From positions 62,001 to 126,000 of the forward strand of contig JAFEDI010000138.1 in NCBI GenBank assembly GCA_018241725.1: 64,000 nt of DNA. Reading direction: 5' to 3'. The notes beneath the pieces were generated by a model. That model was given only the letters and a program-made list of their open reading frames with translations. It made no database searches and was not told the DNA's origin. Source of the DNA: Pseudomonadota bacterium. GTDB lineage: Bacteria; Pseudomonadota; Gammaproteobacteria; Burkholderiales; Rhodocyclaceae. The position numbers were made by a program, and so were the translations under genes. Positions 26,425 to 35,756 of the stretch are shown here, one piece after another. Numbering within the stretch: position 1 is the stretch's first letter; every line of letters begins with the position of its first letter.

Positions 26425-29167
26425 TCCGATCAAGGTCCTGCAAAGTCTCGCCGCGCCCCTCGCCAGCCAGTACGCGGTCTTCGAGCGCGACCAGGTCCTC
26501 ACCCACACCCAGCTCAACGAAGTCACCACTTGGCTCGACCAGCAGGACCGCCTGTCCCGCGTCGCACTGGTCGGCGCCGGCATCGTCGCCGGCTTCGCGG
26601 TGAGCAGCGACGGCGCCAGCGTGACCGTCGGCGCCGGCCTCGGCCTCACCTGCGACGGCGACCTGGTCCGCCTCGATACCGCCACCACGTACCCGCGCCT
26701 GCGCCCTTATGACGCCACCGCACCGCGCTACGAGCCTTTCTTCGATACGGCCAGCGGCGTGCTGCTGATCAGTGGCGAGCTGACCTCCGGCGACGACCCG
26801 CTCGGCGTACCGCTCACGGCCGGCGCGCTGGACGGCCAGGCGGTGATCCTGCTGGCCGAAACCACCGTCAGCGACCCCGACCTGTGCACCGGCGCCGACT
26901 GCGACAACCTCGGCCGCGAGCGCCAGCAACGCCTGCGCGTGCTGCTCGCCAGCCGCGACACCGCCGCCCGCCTGGCCGCCGGCCCGCTGACGCTGGCCGA
27001 GCAGGCCCGCGAGTTGCCCGAGCTGATCGCCTGGCGCCCGCAACTCGGTAGCGACCTGGCCACCGCCGAAGTGCTGATCGCCCGCTACCGGGACGCCGCC
27101 GGCAAGACCCTGGCCGGCCTGGTGGACGCCCTGAAGAACTTCGCCGAGGGCTTCCCCGGCGTGCTCGCCGCGGTGTTCCGACGCAATCCCGTCGCCGACT
27201 GGATCGCCACGCTGCAGCGCCTGCAAGACACCCCGGCCGGCGCGGTGCTGCCCTTCCACGATTTTCTGAAGGACCTGTGCGAAGCCTGGAACGCCGTCCG
27301 CGACGCATTGCTGGATATCGACGCGCTGCCCGCCGGCCCGCTGCCGCTGGCCTTTCCCAAGCATCTGGCGGCCGGCGCGCTGGATGCGCCTGACGACGCC
27401 CGCACCGCCTTCTACCCGGCCGCAGCCGATGGCAACAGCCGCGCCGCCGCCACCGAGCTCGGCCTGCTGCTGAGCCGCTTCGACCAGCTGATCGCCAACT
27501 ACGCGCCGCCCGCCGATACCACGCTGCGCGTGACCCCCAGCCACGGCGAAGAGCGCCCCCTCGGCGAGCGGTCTATCCCCTGGTACTACACCGCCGCGAT
27601 GAACGCCGCGTGGAACCCGCGCCTCGCCGCCCGCCGCCTCGGCAACCACAACCTCGGCTACCGGGCCGCCGAGTACCAGGGCAGCCCCCGCGCCCTCGAT
27701 CCGCTGGCCGGCAGCATCGCCGCCCACGATTTCTTCCGCGTCGAAGGCCACCTCGGCCGGCCGGTGGACGACGTGCGCACCGAGCTGAAGAAGCTCATCG
27801 CCGACCGCAACCTGCCCTTCGAAGTGCACGCGGTGCTGGTGCATAACCGCAAGGAGCTGATCAGGATCCGCCCCGGCATCCGCTACACCGACCTGCACCG
27901 CTTCCACTACCTGCTGCGCCAGGACGTGTCCCTGCGCCTCGACGAGAGCGACACCTTCTCCGGCCAGTACCTGGACAACCTGAAGGCCGCCATCGACAGC
28001 AAGGACATCCCCGACCAGACCGACACCGGCGTATCGGTGATCGCCGCCGCCAGCCAGGCCCGCAGCGCGGTCAGCAGCCTCGCCGACACGGCCAAGCCGG
28101 CCCTCGACCAGCCCACCTACAGCGCCTACCGGGCCAGCACGGACGCCACCCGCTGGAACAACGGCATCACCGAAACCTTGCGCACCGTCGGCACCGCGCG
28201 GGTCAATCTGGGCAAGCTGTCGCGCAGCGACTTCGTGTCGCCGGTGGATTCCCTGATCCAGACCACCCACCCGATCTGGCTGGACTGGCTCGACAACCTC
28301 ATCAAGGCCAAGGACGACAAGGCCGACGACAAGCTGTTGCTGGCCCGCTTCGCCACCGACAACCCCGGCCTCGACCACCTGGGCGGCGTGTGGCGCGGGG
28401 GCTGCTTCGTGCTGGCCTACGACGACAGCGGCCGGGTCGTCGCCGACTTCACCCTCGCCTATCCCTGCGCCGAGGCCGACGAAGCCGAACCCCTCGAACC
28501 GCCGCTGCCGCGCCCACCACTACGCCGGCCGCCCATCGATGTCATCCCGATCAAGGTCGTCCGGCCGGTGGACCTGCTCGTGAACACCCTGGTCAGCACC
28601 GTGGTCAGCACCCAGTTCGACGCCGCACGGCAAGCCCTCGCCGCCGACCTGAAGGCCGTGCAGACCGACATCCGGGCCAAGCTCGACACCCAGACCGCCA
28701 ACGTGGAAGGCCTCGTCAAGGGCGCCTTCAGCACCAAGGATGCTACCGCCGCCGGCACCGTCGGCCTGAAGACCGTCGCCACCGGCGACGTGGTACTCGA
28801 CCAAATGGTCAAGGACGTGGAATACAAGCGCCAGACCGTGCAAAGCCTGGTGGACATGGTCAGCCAGGGCAACCTGTCGGACGACAACCTGAAGCAGGCC
28901 CAGGCCATGTTGTCCAAGGCCCAGACGGAACTGGGCGACGCGGTCGCCGACACCACCACGCGAGTCGTCACGCAGAAGGTGGACACCTCCACCGGCGCTG
29001 CCGCCGGCGTGGCTTCGGTGCTGGCCAACAGCACGGTGTATGTCACCGACGCAGCCGTCGCCGCCAATCTGGGCAACAAGCTGGAGGCCCTCAAGGGCAG
29101 CGCCGCGGTACCGGCCCAGGCGGTGCTGATCAGCAATCTGCAGAACCTCAACCGGCTGAAGCGCTGA
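26417..29167 (+). CDS. Large eCIS protein of unknown role, possible baseplate or fibre component
   Basis: A 916-residue protein with no signal peptide. An N-terminal segment, ASVTVGAGLGLTCDGDLVRLD (about residues 66-86), resembles the beta-rich domain by which appendage proteins attach to phage baseplates. The middle is Ala/Asp-rich helical sequence, a proline-rich hinge (PPLPRPPLRRPP, about 695-706) follows, and the last 200 residues are low-complexity heptad-like sequence that may form a coiled coil. No Afp13-type tail fibre is otherwise present in the cluster, so this is the best candidate for a receptor-contacting or peripheral part. I do not recognise a named family; function is inferred only from position and architecture. 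Confidence 0.7.
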   Translation: MADPIKVLQSLAAPLASQYAVFERDQVLTHTQLNEVTTWLDQQDRLSRVALVGAGIVAGFAVSSDGASVTVGAGLGLTCDGDLVRLDTATTYPRLRPYDATAPRYEPFFDTASGVLLISGELTSGDDPLGVPLTAGALDGQAVILLAETTVSDPDLCTGADCDNLGRERQQRLRVLLASRDTAARLAAGPLTLAEQARELPELIAWRPQLGSDLATAEVLIARYRDAAGKTLAGLVDALKNFAEGFPGVLAAVFRRNPVADWIATLQRLQDTPAGAVLPFHDFLKDLCEAWNAVRDALLDIDALPAGPLPLAFPKHLAAGALDAPDDARTAFYPAAADGNSRAAATELGLLLSRFDQLIANYAPPADTTLRVTPSHGEERPLGERSIPWYYTAAMNAAWNPRLAARRLGNHNLGYRAAEYQGSPRALDPLAGSIAAHDFFRVEGHLGRPVDDVRTELKKLIADRNLPFEVHAVLVHNRKELIRIRPGIRYTDLHRFHYLLRQDVSLRLDESDTFSGQYLDNLKAAIDSKDIPDQTDTGVSVIAAASQARSAVSSLADTAKPALDQPTYSAYRASTDATRWNNGITETLRTVGTARVNLGKLSRSDFVSPVDSLIQTTHPIWLDWLDNLIKAKDDKADDKLLLARFATDNPGLDHLGGVWRGGCFVLAYDDSGRVVADFTLAYPCAEADEAEPLEPPLPRPPLRRPPIDVIPIKVVRPVDLLVNTLVSTVVSTQFDAARQALAADLKAVQTDIRAKLDTQTANVEGLVKGAFSTKDATAAGTVGLKTVATGDVVLDQMVKDVEYKRQTVQSLVDMVSQGNLSDDNLKQAQAMLSKAQTELGDAVADTTTRVVTQKVDTSTGAAAGVASVLANSTVYVTDAAVAANLGNKLEALKGSAAVPAQAVLISNLQNLNRLKR

Positions 29168-29180
29168 CGCGGACACCGCC

Positions 29181-31019
29181 ATGAGCAACACGCCCTTCCC
29201 CCACCGCATCCGCCGCCTGCTGTGGCTGGCGCGGGCGCCCACGCCAGCGGCAGCCTTCACGCTGCGCGGTGTGCTGCGGGATGCTGCCGAGCCTGTTCTG
29301 GCGGCCCTTGCCGACAGCCTGTCGGCCCACGCCCCCGACGACCGGGTGGTCCGCCTGCCGCGCCTGGAACTGAAGCTGCGGCTCGACAGCACGCCGTGTG
29401 CGGACGCGCTGCCGGCCCAGGTTGCAGCGGCCGCCGACGACGCCCTGGCCGGGCTGGCCCTGCAGCAAGCCGAGACACCACCGACCGGCCAGCCCGGCCC
29501 GACCGACCGCCCCCCGCCGACCGCCGCCCCCGGCAGTTTCCCCAGCCGTGCCGAATCCAGCCCCGCCGACACCGCGCCGCTGCTGCTGGCCTGGCGGTAC
29601 AACGCACTGGGTGAGCTGCACACCGCGGTGCGCACTGCCCTCGCCCAAGTCGATGACGAGACCGCCCACGGCCAGCCACCACAGGGTGCCACGCTGGACC
29701 TCGGCGGCGAGCCGCTGCCCCTGCCGGTCCCCACGCTGCGCGAGCTGGCCCGCCAGCTGGACACTCTGCCCACCGAAGACCGCGCCCCGGCGGCGCCCCT
29801 TGGCACGATCGACCAACCTCCCGCCCAACCGGCCGCCGCCGACATCCAGGCCCAGGCCGGGCTGGCCGCCTACCTGCAGCACGGTAGCCCAGACTGGCCG
29901 CTGGCCGGCCTGCCGGAAGAAAGCCTGCGCGCACTGCTGACCGAAGCCGCGCTGGCCTGGGCCAGCCTCGGCTGCGTACCGCCCGACATCCATGCCCAAG
30001 CCCGCACGGAACGACTGGGCAGCCTGAGCCGCTGGCTGGCCCTACTGCCGGCGGCCTGGCGCCGGCACGTGGTGAGCACCCACGCAGCAGCCGCCCCCGG
30101 GCATCCGTTGAGCCGCGCCCTGCTGGCCCTGCTCGCTGCCACCGCCGACCGGGACGACGGCGACAGCCTGCATGCCCAGGCCCTGTGGCTGGCGTGGACA
30201 CTGGAGGGCGACCTGCCCGCCGCCGACGGTCGCCACCCCTGGCTGCCGGTCGCCGGCGCCTGGCTCAGCGCACTGTTCGCCGCACGCACGCCGGAGCCCC
30301 ACTGGCAGGCCATCCTCGACCTGCTGGCCGGTACACCATTCCCTTCGGACGTGCCGACAGCGCCGCCCGCTCAGCCCATCGACACGCCGCCAAGCCAAGC
30401 CCCGCAGCCATCGGCCGCGTCCCGTGTGGCCTCCGCGGCCCCAATGCCCGCCGCGCCAATCGACGCCCCCCTCGATTTCGACCAGCGCCCGACCTCCCAC
30501 AGCGCCGCCGGCCTGCTCGTGCCCCAGGCCGGGCTGGTGCTGCTGCATCCCTACCTGCCGCGCCTGTTCGAAGCCGCCGGGCTGGTAGCCGCCGGTCACC
30601 GCGGGCCCCTGCCCGATGCCGTCGTGCCGCGCGCCGCGGCACTGCTGCACTGGCTGGCCAGCGGCACGGCGGCCCTCGAATTCGAACTGCCCTTCGTCAA
30701 GCTGCTGCTCGGCTTCACACCGGACACACCGTTCTCCCATGCGCTGCCCAGCCTGACGGAGGCCGAGCGTGCCGAGGCCGAGGCCCTGCTAGCCGCCGTG
30801 CTGGCCCACTGGCAGGCCCTGCGCGGCACTACCACGGATGGCCTGCGCACCGCCTTCCTGCGCCGCCGCGGCCAACTGCGTCGGCAAGACGAGGCCTGGC
30901 AGCTGCGCGTCGAGCCGGAGCCCTTCGACATGCTGCTGGGCCTGCTGCCGTGGTCCATCGGCCTGGTCCGCCTGCCGTGGATGCCGTGGCCGCTGCTGAC
31001 CGAATGGGACGCGCCATGA
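29181..31019 (+). CDS. Contractile injection system tape-measure protein (Afp14/Pvc14-like)
   Basis: Sets the length of the tube. The 612 residues begin PHRIRRLLWLARAPTPAAAFTLRG with DRVVRLPRLELKLR soon after, the conserved start of the CIS tape-measure family. A long Ala/Pro-rich variable middle (about 95-440) precedes the second conserved block AGLVLLHPYLPRLFEAAGLV (about 448-467), followed by ALLHWLASGTAALEFELPFVKLLLG. The tape measure determines particle length, and the Ala/Pro-rich middle is the part expected to vary. It lies 13 bp after the previous gene and 10 bp before the ATPase gene. Confidence 0.88.
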   Translation: MSNTPFPHRIRRLLWLARAPTPAAAFTLRGVLRDAAEPVLAALADSLSAHAPDDRVVRLPRLELKLRLDSTPCADALPAQVAAAADDALAGLALQQAETPPTGQPGPTDRPPPTAAPGSFPSRAESSPADTAPLLLAWRYNALGELHTAVRTALAQVDDETAHGQPPQGATLDLGGEPLPLPVPTLRELARQLDTLPTEDRAPAAPLGTIDQPPAQPAAADIQAQAGLAAYLQHGSPDWPLAGLPEESLRALLTEAALAWASLGCVPPDIHAQARTERLGSLSRWLALLPAAWRRHVVSTHAAAAPGHPLSRALLALLAATADRDDGDSLHAQALWLAWTLEGDLPAADGRHPWLPVAGAWLSALFAARTPEPHWQAILDLLAGTPFPSDVPTAPPAQPIDTPPSQAPQPSAASRVASAAPMPAAPIDAPLDFDQRPTSHSAAGLLVPQAGLVLLHPYLPRLFEAAGLVAAGHRGPLPDAVVPRAAALLHWLASGTAALEFELPFVKLLLGFTPDTPFSHALPSLTEAERAEAEALLAAVLAHWQALRGTTTDGLRTAFLRRRGQLRRQDEAWQLRVEPEPFDMLLGLLPWSIGLVRLPWMPWPLLTEWDAP

Positions 31020-31029
31020 GGGGCGCCCG

Positions 31030-32424
31030 ATGAACAGCCACGATCTGCCCTGGCGCCCCGCCGATGGAGAGCCGGCGGACAGCCTGCTGCAGGCCGCCGC
31101 CGTCACGCTGGAGACCGAACTGGAATGGCTGGCCGACTGCCTGCGCGTTCGCCTGCAGACCTACTTCGGCCAGCCGCCCGGCTCGCCGCCGCTGCCCGCC
31201 GACGCCCCGCCCCTGGACCGGGCGGGCTGCCCGTATGCTGCCGCCGTGCGCCGCCGCGGTCTCGACCCGGCCGACCGCCTGCTCGTCGCGCTGGCCCTCG
31301 CCCCGCTGCTGCGCCCGCAACTGCTCGACGTGCTGTGGTCGCGCAACGAAACCACCCAACGCCCGTTCACCGAGTTCGGCGGCCGTACCGACGGCGCCAG
31401 CTTCCAGCCCAGCGGCGAGACCGCCTGCTTCCTGCTGGCCGGCGACGCCCTCCAGCTGCGCCTCGCCGCCATCCGCCGCCTCGCCGCGGAAGGGCGGTTG
31501 GCGCGGGAGGATGTGCTGCGCCTGGGCCCCACGACGGGCGGCGACGGGCCGACCGGACCACTCAGCGGCCCGCTGCTGCTGTCGCCGCGTTTCCTCGCCG
31601 AAGCCCTGCCCGGCCTGCCGCAGCCCACCGGCGGCGAAGCCGGCATCCCGGCGCGGCGGGTGTTCACGGGGCTGGACTGGAACGACCTGGTGCTGCCCGC
31701 CCAAACCCTCGCCCAGCTCGAGGACATCGGCCTGTGGCTGGTCCACGGCCGCACGCTGATGGACGACTGGGGCCTCGGGCGGCGCATCGCACCGGGCTAT
31801 GCGAGCCTCTTCCACGGCCCGTCCGGCACCGGCAAGACCCTGTCCGCCTGCCTGCTCGGCCAGCGCTGCGGCCGCGAGGTGTATCGCGTGGACCTGTCCC
31901 AGGTCAGCTCCAAGTACATCGGCGAGACCGAGAAGAACCTCGCCCGCCTGTTCGAAGCCGCCGAGCAGGCCGGCTGGATCCTCTTCTTCGACGAGGCCGA
32001 CGCGTTGTTCGGCAAGCGCAGCAGCGTCTCCGACGCCCACGACCGCTACGCCAACCAGGAGGTGAGCTATCTGCTGCAGCGCATCGAGGCCTTCAGCGGC
32101 GTGGTGATCCTCGCCTCCAACCTGCGCCACAACATCGACGACGCCTTCCTGCGCCGCTTCCAGTCGGTGGTGGCCTTCCCGCTGCCGCGCCCGGCCGAGC
32201 GCCTGCGCCTGTGGCGCGAGGCCTTCCCGGCCGCGGTGCGCCTCGACCCGGCCCTAGACCTCGCCCAGCTGGCCCGCCAGCACGAGATCTCCGGCGGCAC
32301 CATCATGAACGTGGTGCGCTACGCCTGCCTGCAGGCCCTCGGCCGCGGCGACGGCTCGGTGAGCGCGGCGGCGGTGGACGAAGGCCTGCGCCGCGAACTG
32401 CTGAAGGAGGGCCGGGCCAGCTAG
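31030..32424 (+). CDS. AAA+ ATPase of the contractile injection system (Afp15/Pvc15-like)
   Basis: A 464-residue ATPase thought to help assembly or cargo loading of the particle. The AAA module has Walker A GPSGTGKT at 263-270 and Walker B FFDEAD at 319-324, followed by a second region of homology (VVILASNLRHNIDDAFLRRFQ) with candidate arginine fingers. Residues 1-230 form an N-terminal helical domain of low similarity. All catalytic residues look intact. Only this ATPase is present and no ClpV, in line with an eCIS rather than a type VI system. It is last in the tightly spaced part of the operon; an inverted repeat pair separates it from the cargo gene. Confidence 0.92.
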   Translation: MNSHDLPWRPADGEPADSLLQAAAVTLETELEWLADCLRVRLQTYFGQPPGSPPLPADAPPLDRAGCPYAAAVRRRGLDPADRLLVALALAPLLRPQLLDVLWSRNETTQRPFTEFGGRTDGASFQPSGETACFLLAGDALQLRLAAIRRLAAEGRLAREDVLRLGPTTGGDGPTGPLSGPLLLSPRFLAEALPGLPQPTGGEAGIPARRVFTGLDWNDLVLPAQTLAQLEDIGLWLVHGRTLMDDWGLGRRIAPGYASLFHGPSGTGKTLSACLLGQRCGREVYRVDLSQVSSKYIGETEKNLARLFEAAEQAGWILFFDEADALFGKRSSVSDAHDRYANQEVSYLLQRIEAFSGVVILASNLRHNIDDAFLRRFQSVVAFPLPRPAERLRLWREAFPAAVRLDPALDLAQLARQHEISGGTIMNVVRYACLQALGRGDGSVSAAAVDEGLRRELLKEGRAS

Positions 32425-32491
32425 GCCGGCGGCGCGATGCCCAGCCATGGAATCTCCCCCTTCCGGCCGCTCCCCCCCGGCATCACCACTG

Positions 32492-32558
32492 GTGGGGGCG
32501 AATTCATTCGCCCGCGGAGGTTGATCGACGCACGGCGGGCGCATGAATTCGCCCCCAC
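32492..32558. repeat. Inverted pair of REP-like elements
   Basis: Two 24-bp arms, 32492-32515 and 32535-32558, are inverted copies with one mismatch, separated by 19 bp. Each arm can also fold on itself (core GGGCGAAT-TC-ATTCGCCC on the left). This layout matches paired REP/BIME elements of gamma- and betaproteobacteria. It occupies most of the 155-bp gap between the ATPase and cargo genes. I found no second copy in this window. Confidence 0.65.
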
Positions 32559-32579
32559 AAACTTCTGCGGAGCACGGTC

Positions 32580-35500
32580 ATGAACGCACCGCTGTCCCGC
32601 CACATCCTGCGCACGCCTGAGCATCGGGCCATGGCGGCACCGGTCAGGACGCCGGTGCCCGTCATGCCGCAGCGCGCCATGGCCGGCGGGCTGACGGTGT
32701 CCAGCCCCCACGACGCGGCCGAGCGGGAGGCGGTGCAGGTCGCCCGCCGGGTCGTCAGTCTGCCCGCCGCGCCGGTGTCAGCCAGCGCCACCCGCTTTGC
32801 CGGCCTCGTGCCGGCAACGACCCAGCGCGCACCGGCGCCGGCGACTGCCGCAGCGGCACGGCCGGCCCCCGCTGCGGCCGCCGCCCTGCCCACCGGCGGC
32901 CAGCCGCTGCCGCGCAGCCTGCGGGACTTCATGGAGCCGCGCTTCGGCGCCGACTTCTCGGCGGTGCGCATCCACACCGGGCCGCAAGCGGCCCAGGCCA
33001 GCCGCCGCCTCAACGCCGCCGCCTTCACGGTCGGCCGCGAGATCTTCTTCGGCCGCGACGCCTACCAGCCCGACAGCGCCGCCGGCCGCGAGCTGATCGC
33101 CCACGAGCTGACCCACACCATCCAGCAGGGCGGTGCCGCGCAAACGCCGGCCCAGGTTCGGCGCAGCCTGCTGCCCGGCGTCGTCGAGCACAGCCCACCG
33201 GCGGTGCAGCGCCTCGGCATCAGCGACGCGCTGGACTACTTCGCCGACCACGCCAACAACCTGCCCGGCTTCCGCATGTTCACGCTGGTGCTGGGGGTGA
33301 ACCCGATCAACATGCGGGCCGTCGAACGCACGCCGGCCAACCTGCTGCGGGCGGTGGTGGAACTGATGCCCGGCGGCGCGCTGATCACCCAGGCCCTCGA
33401 CAACCACGGCATCATCGACCGCGTGGCCGTGTGGGTGCAGCAGCAGATCGCCACCCTCGGGCTGATCGGCAGCAGCATCCGCCAGGCGGTGGACCGCTTC
33501 CTCGACAGCCTGGGCTGGCGCGACATCTTCGACCTGGGTGGGGTGTGGGAGCGGGCCAAGCGCATCGTCACCGAGCCCATCTCCCGCATCACCAGCTTCG
33601 TCGGCAATCTGGTGTCCGGCGTGCTGCAGTTCATCCGCGACGCGATCCTGCGCCCGCTGGCCGGGCTGGCCGCCGGCACCCGCGGCTGGGATCTGCTGTG
33701 CGCGGTGCTCGGCCGCAACCCGATCACCGGCGATCCGGTTCCGCGCACGGCCGAGACGCTGATCGGCGGCTTCATGAAGCTGATCGGCCAGGACGAGGTG
33801 TGGGAGAACATCCAGAAGGGCAACGCCATCGCCCGCGCCTGGGCCTGGTTCCAGGGCGCGCTGGCCGGCCTGATGGGCTTCGTCACCGCGCTGCCGGGGA
33901 TGTTCATGGACACCCTGCGCAGCCTCGGCGTATCTGACCTGCTGACCCTGCCGCAGACCTTCGTGCGCATCGCGCGGGTCTTCGGCGACTTCGCCGGGCG
34001 CTTCTTCGGCTGGGCCGGCCAGCAGGTGATCAGCCTGCTGGAGATCATCTTCGAGGTCGTCGCCCCCAGCGTGATGCCCTACCTGCGCCGCACCGCCGGC
34101 GCACTGCAGAGCATCTTCCGCAACCCGCTGGGCTTCGTGCGCAACTTGGTGCGGGCCGCCAGGGCCGGCTTCGAGGGTTTCGTGGACCGCATCGGCACCC
34201 ACCTCAAGACCGGCCTCATCGAGTGGCTCACCGGCTCGCTGCCGGGCATCTACATCCCGCAGAAACTGGAGCTGCAGGAAATCCTCAAGTTCGTGCTGTC
34301 GGTACTCGGCCTGACCTGGCAGAACATCCGCCAGAAGCTCGTCACTGCCGTCGGCGAGCCGGTGGTGAAGGCCATGGAGACCGGCTTCGACGTGGTCGTC
34401 GCGCTGGTCACCGGCGGGCCGGCGGCGGCCTGGGACAAGATCAAGGAGATGCTCGGCAACCTGAAGGACATGGTGATCGGCGGCATCAGCGACTTCGTCA
34501 TCGACATGGTGGTGAAGAAGGCCGTGCCCAAGCTGGTGGCGATGTTCATCCCCGGCGCCGGCTTCATCTCGGCGATCCTGTCGATCTACGACACGGTGAT
34601 GGTCTTCGTCAGCAAGCTGGCGCAGATCGCCCAGACCGTGAAGGCCTTCGTGGACTCCATCGTGGCCATCGCCGGCGGCGCCATCGACGCGGCGGCCAAG
34701 CGCGTGGAATCCACATTGGCCAACCTGCTGTCCCTGGCGATCAGCTTCCTGGCCGGCTTCATCGGCCTCGGCAAGGTGGCCGACAAGGTGATGGCGGTGA
34801 TCCAGAAGATCCGCGCGCCGATCGACAAGGCCCTCGACTGGCTGGTCGGCTGGATCGTCAAGATCGGCAAGGCGCTGTACGGCAAGGCCAAGGCGGCGGT
34901 CGGCAAGGTCGTCGAATGGTGGAAGGAGCGCAAGCCCTTCCGCACCGCCGGCGGCGAATCCCACGAGGTGTATTTCACTGGCGACGAGAACAAGCCGGTG
35001 CCGATGGTGGCCAGCAAGAATCCCAAGCCGATCCTCAGCAAGCTCGACCAGTACGCCGCGATGGCCAAGGAGGCGGACGCCAGCAAGGCCCGCAAGAACG
35101 CCTTGGCGGTAATCGGGCGGGTGCGCCAGACCCTCGCCACGACGCCGGAGTCACCGACGGTGGTGGCCGACATGAAGACCCTCTTCGAGGCCTTCGAGGA
35201 AACCGGCGCGCCGAAGAAGACCAGCTTCCTGAGCCAGGTTCAGACCGGCCTCGGCGGCAGCCAGGTGGCGGTGCACATGAGCATCGACTGGCTCGACGCC
35301 AAGTATGCCGGCGCCCACGGCAGCGGGCCGGGCTCGTCGGCGCTGTCAGCGGTGATGAACCAGCTGGTCACCGATCCGGGCGAGAGCGCCGAACGCAAGT
35401 ACATCAAGGGCCACCTGCTCAACGACAAGCTGGGCGGCGAAGGGGACGACAAGAACCTGTTCCCGATCACCGCCATCGCCAACAGCCGCCACCGCTACTC

Positions 35501-35753
35501 CACCGAATCGACGGTGCTCGGCTGGCTGAAAAAGAAGAACAGCTGGGTGTGGTACGAGGTGAAGGTCGGCATCGTCGCCTCCAGCTTCCCGGTACCCGGC
35601 AAGAAGAGCCCGCGCAACTTCGTGAACGCCGACTTCAACTGCTACGCGATCCGCAAGAACGAGGACGGCGAGCAGCAGGAGGCCTTCACCAGCACCATCG
35701 CGTCCCGCCAGGGCGCCCGACCGGACGCCGAGGTCTTCGACCTCGGCAAGTAG
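32580..35753 (+). CDS. DUF4157 (eCIS core domain) protein, putative toxin cargo with nuclease-like C-terminus
   Basis: A 1057-residue protein and the likely payload. Residues about 116-186 form the DUF4157 domain, a zinc-metalloprotease-like module with an intact HELTH motif at 175-179, typical of proteins linked to eCIS loci. The middle 550 residues are repeated amphipathic helices with long hydrophobic runs (for example LAGLMGFVTALPGMF). The C-terminal 130 residues look like a separate domain: KGHLLNDKLGGEGDDKNLFPIT with H945, then ANSRH, resembling His-Asn metal-dependent nucleases (GH...GG..NL.P...AN). That nuclease call is inference. No immunity-like small gene follows; the next gene is on the other strand 3 bp away. 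Confidence 0.85.
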   Translation: MNAPLSRHILRTPEHRAMAAPVRTPVPVMPQRAMAGGLTVSSPHDAAEREAVQVARRVVSLPAAPVSASATRFAGLVPATTQRAPAPATAAAARPAPAAAAALPTGGQPLPRSLRDFMEPRFGADFSAVRIHTGPQAAQASRRLNAAAFTVGREIFFGRDAYQPDSAAGRELIAHELTHTIQQGGAAQTPAQVRRSLLPGVVEHSPPAVQRLGISDALDYFADHANNLPGFRMFTLVLGVNPINMRAVERTPANLLRAVVELMPGGALITQALDNHGIIDRVAVWVQQQIATLGLIGSSIRQAVDRFLDSLGWRDIFDLGGVWERAKRIVTEPISRITSFVGNLVSGVLQFIRDAILRPLAGLAAGTRGWDLLCAVLGRNPITGDPVPRTAETLIGGFMKLIGQDEVWENIQKGNAIARAWAWFQGALAGLMGFVTALPGMFMDTLRSLGVSDLLTLPQTFVRIARVFGDFAGRFFGWAGQQVISLLEIIFEVVAPSVMPYLRRTAGALQSIFRNPLGFVRNLVRAARAGFEGFVDRIGTHLKTGLIEWLTGSLPGIYIPQKLELQEILKFVLSVLGLTWQNIRQKLVTAVGEPVVKAMETGFDVVVALVTGGPAAAWDKIKEMLGNLKDMVIGGISDFVIDMVVKKAVPKLVAMFIPGAGFISAILSIYDTVMVFVSKLAQIAQTVKAFVDSIVAIAGGAIDAAAKRVESTLANLLSLAISFLAGFIGLGKVADKVMAVIQKIRAPIDKALDWLVGWIVKIGKALYGKAKAAVGKVVEWWKERKPFRTAGGESHEVYFTGDENKPVPMVASKNPKPILSKLDQYAAMAKEADASKARKNALAVIGRVRQTLATTPESPTVVADMKTLFEAFEETGAPKKTSFLSQVQTGLGGSQVAVHMSIDWLDAKYAGAHGSGPGSSALSAVMNQLVTDPGESAERKYIKGHLLNDKLGGEGDDKNLFPITAIANSRHRYSTESTVLGWLKKKNSWVWYEVKVGIVASSFPVPGKKSPRNFVNADFNCYAIRKNEDGEQQEAFTSTIASRQGARPDAEVFDLGK

Positions 35754-35756
35754 CGC

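Noticed and set aside
23590-26688. 1032-codon antisense open frame opposite the baseplate genes
   Set aside because: Same GC-driven artefact; repetitive composition and no ribosome site, while the plus strand codes for recognised baseplate proteins.
12729-35753. Prophage or type VI secretion system explanation for the contractile cluster
   Set aside because: No capsid, portal, terminase, lysis or integrase genes and no TssJLM or ClpV; the AAA+ ATPase, DUF4255, DUF5908 and DUF4157 set is specific to eCIS.
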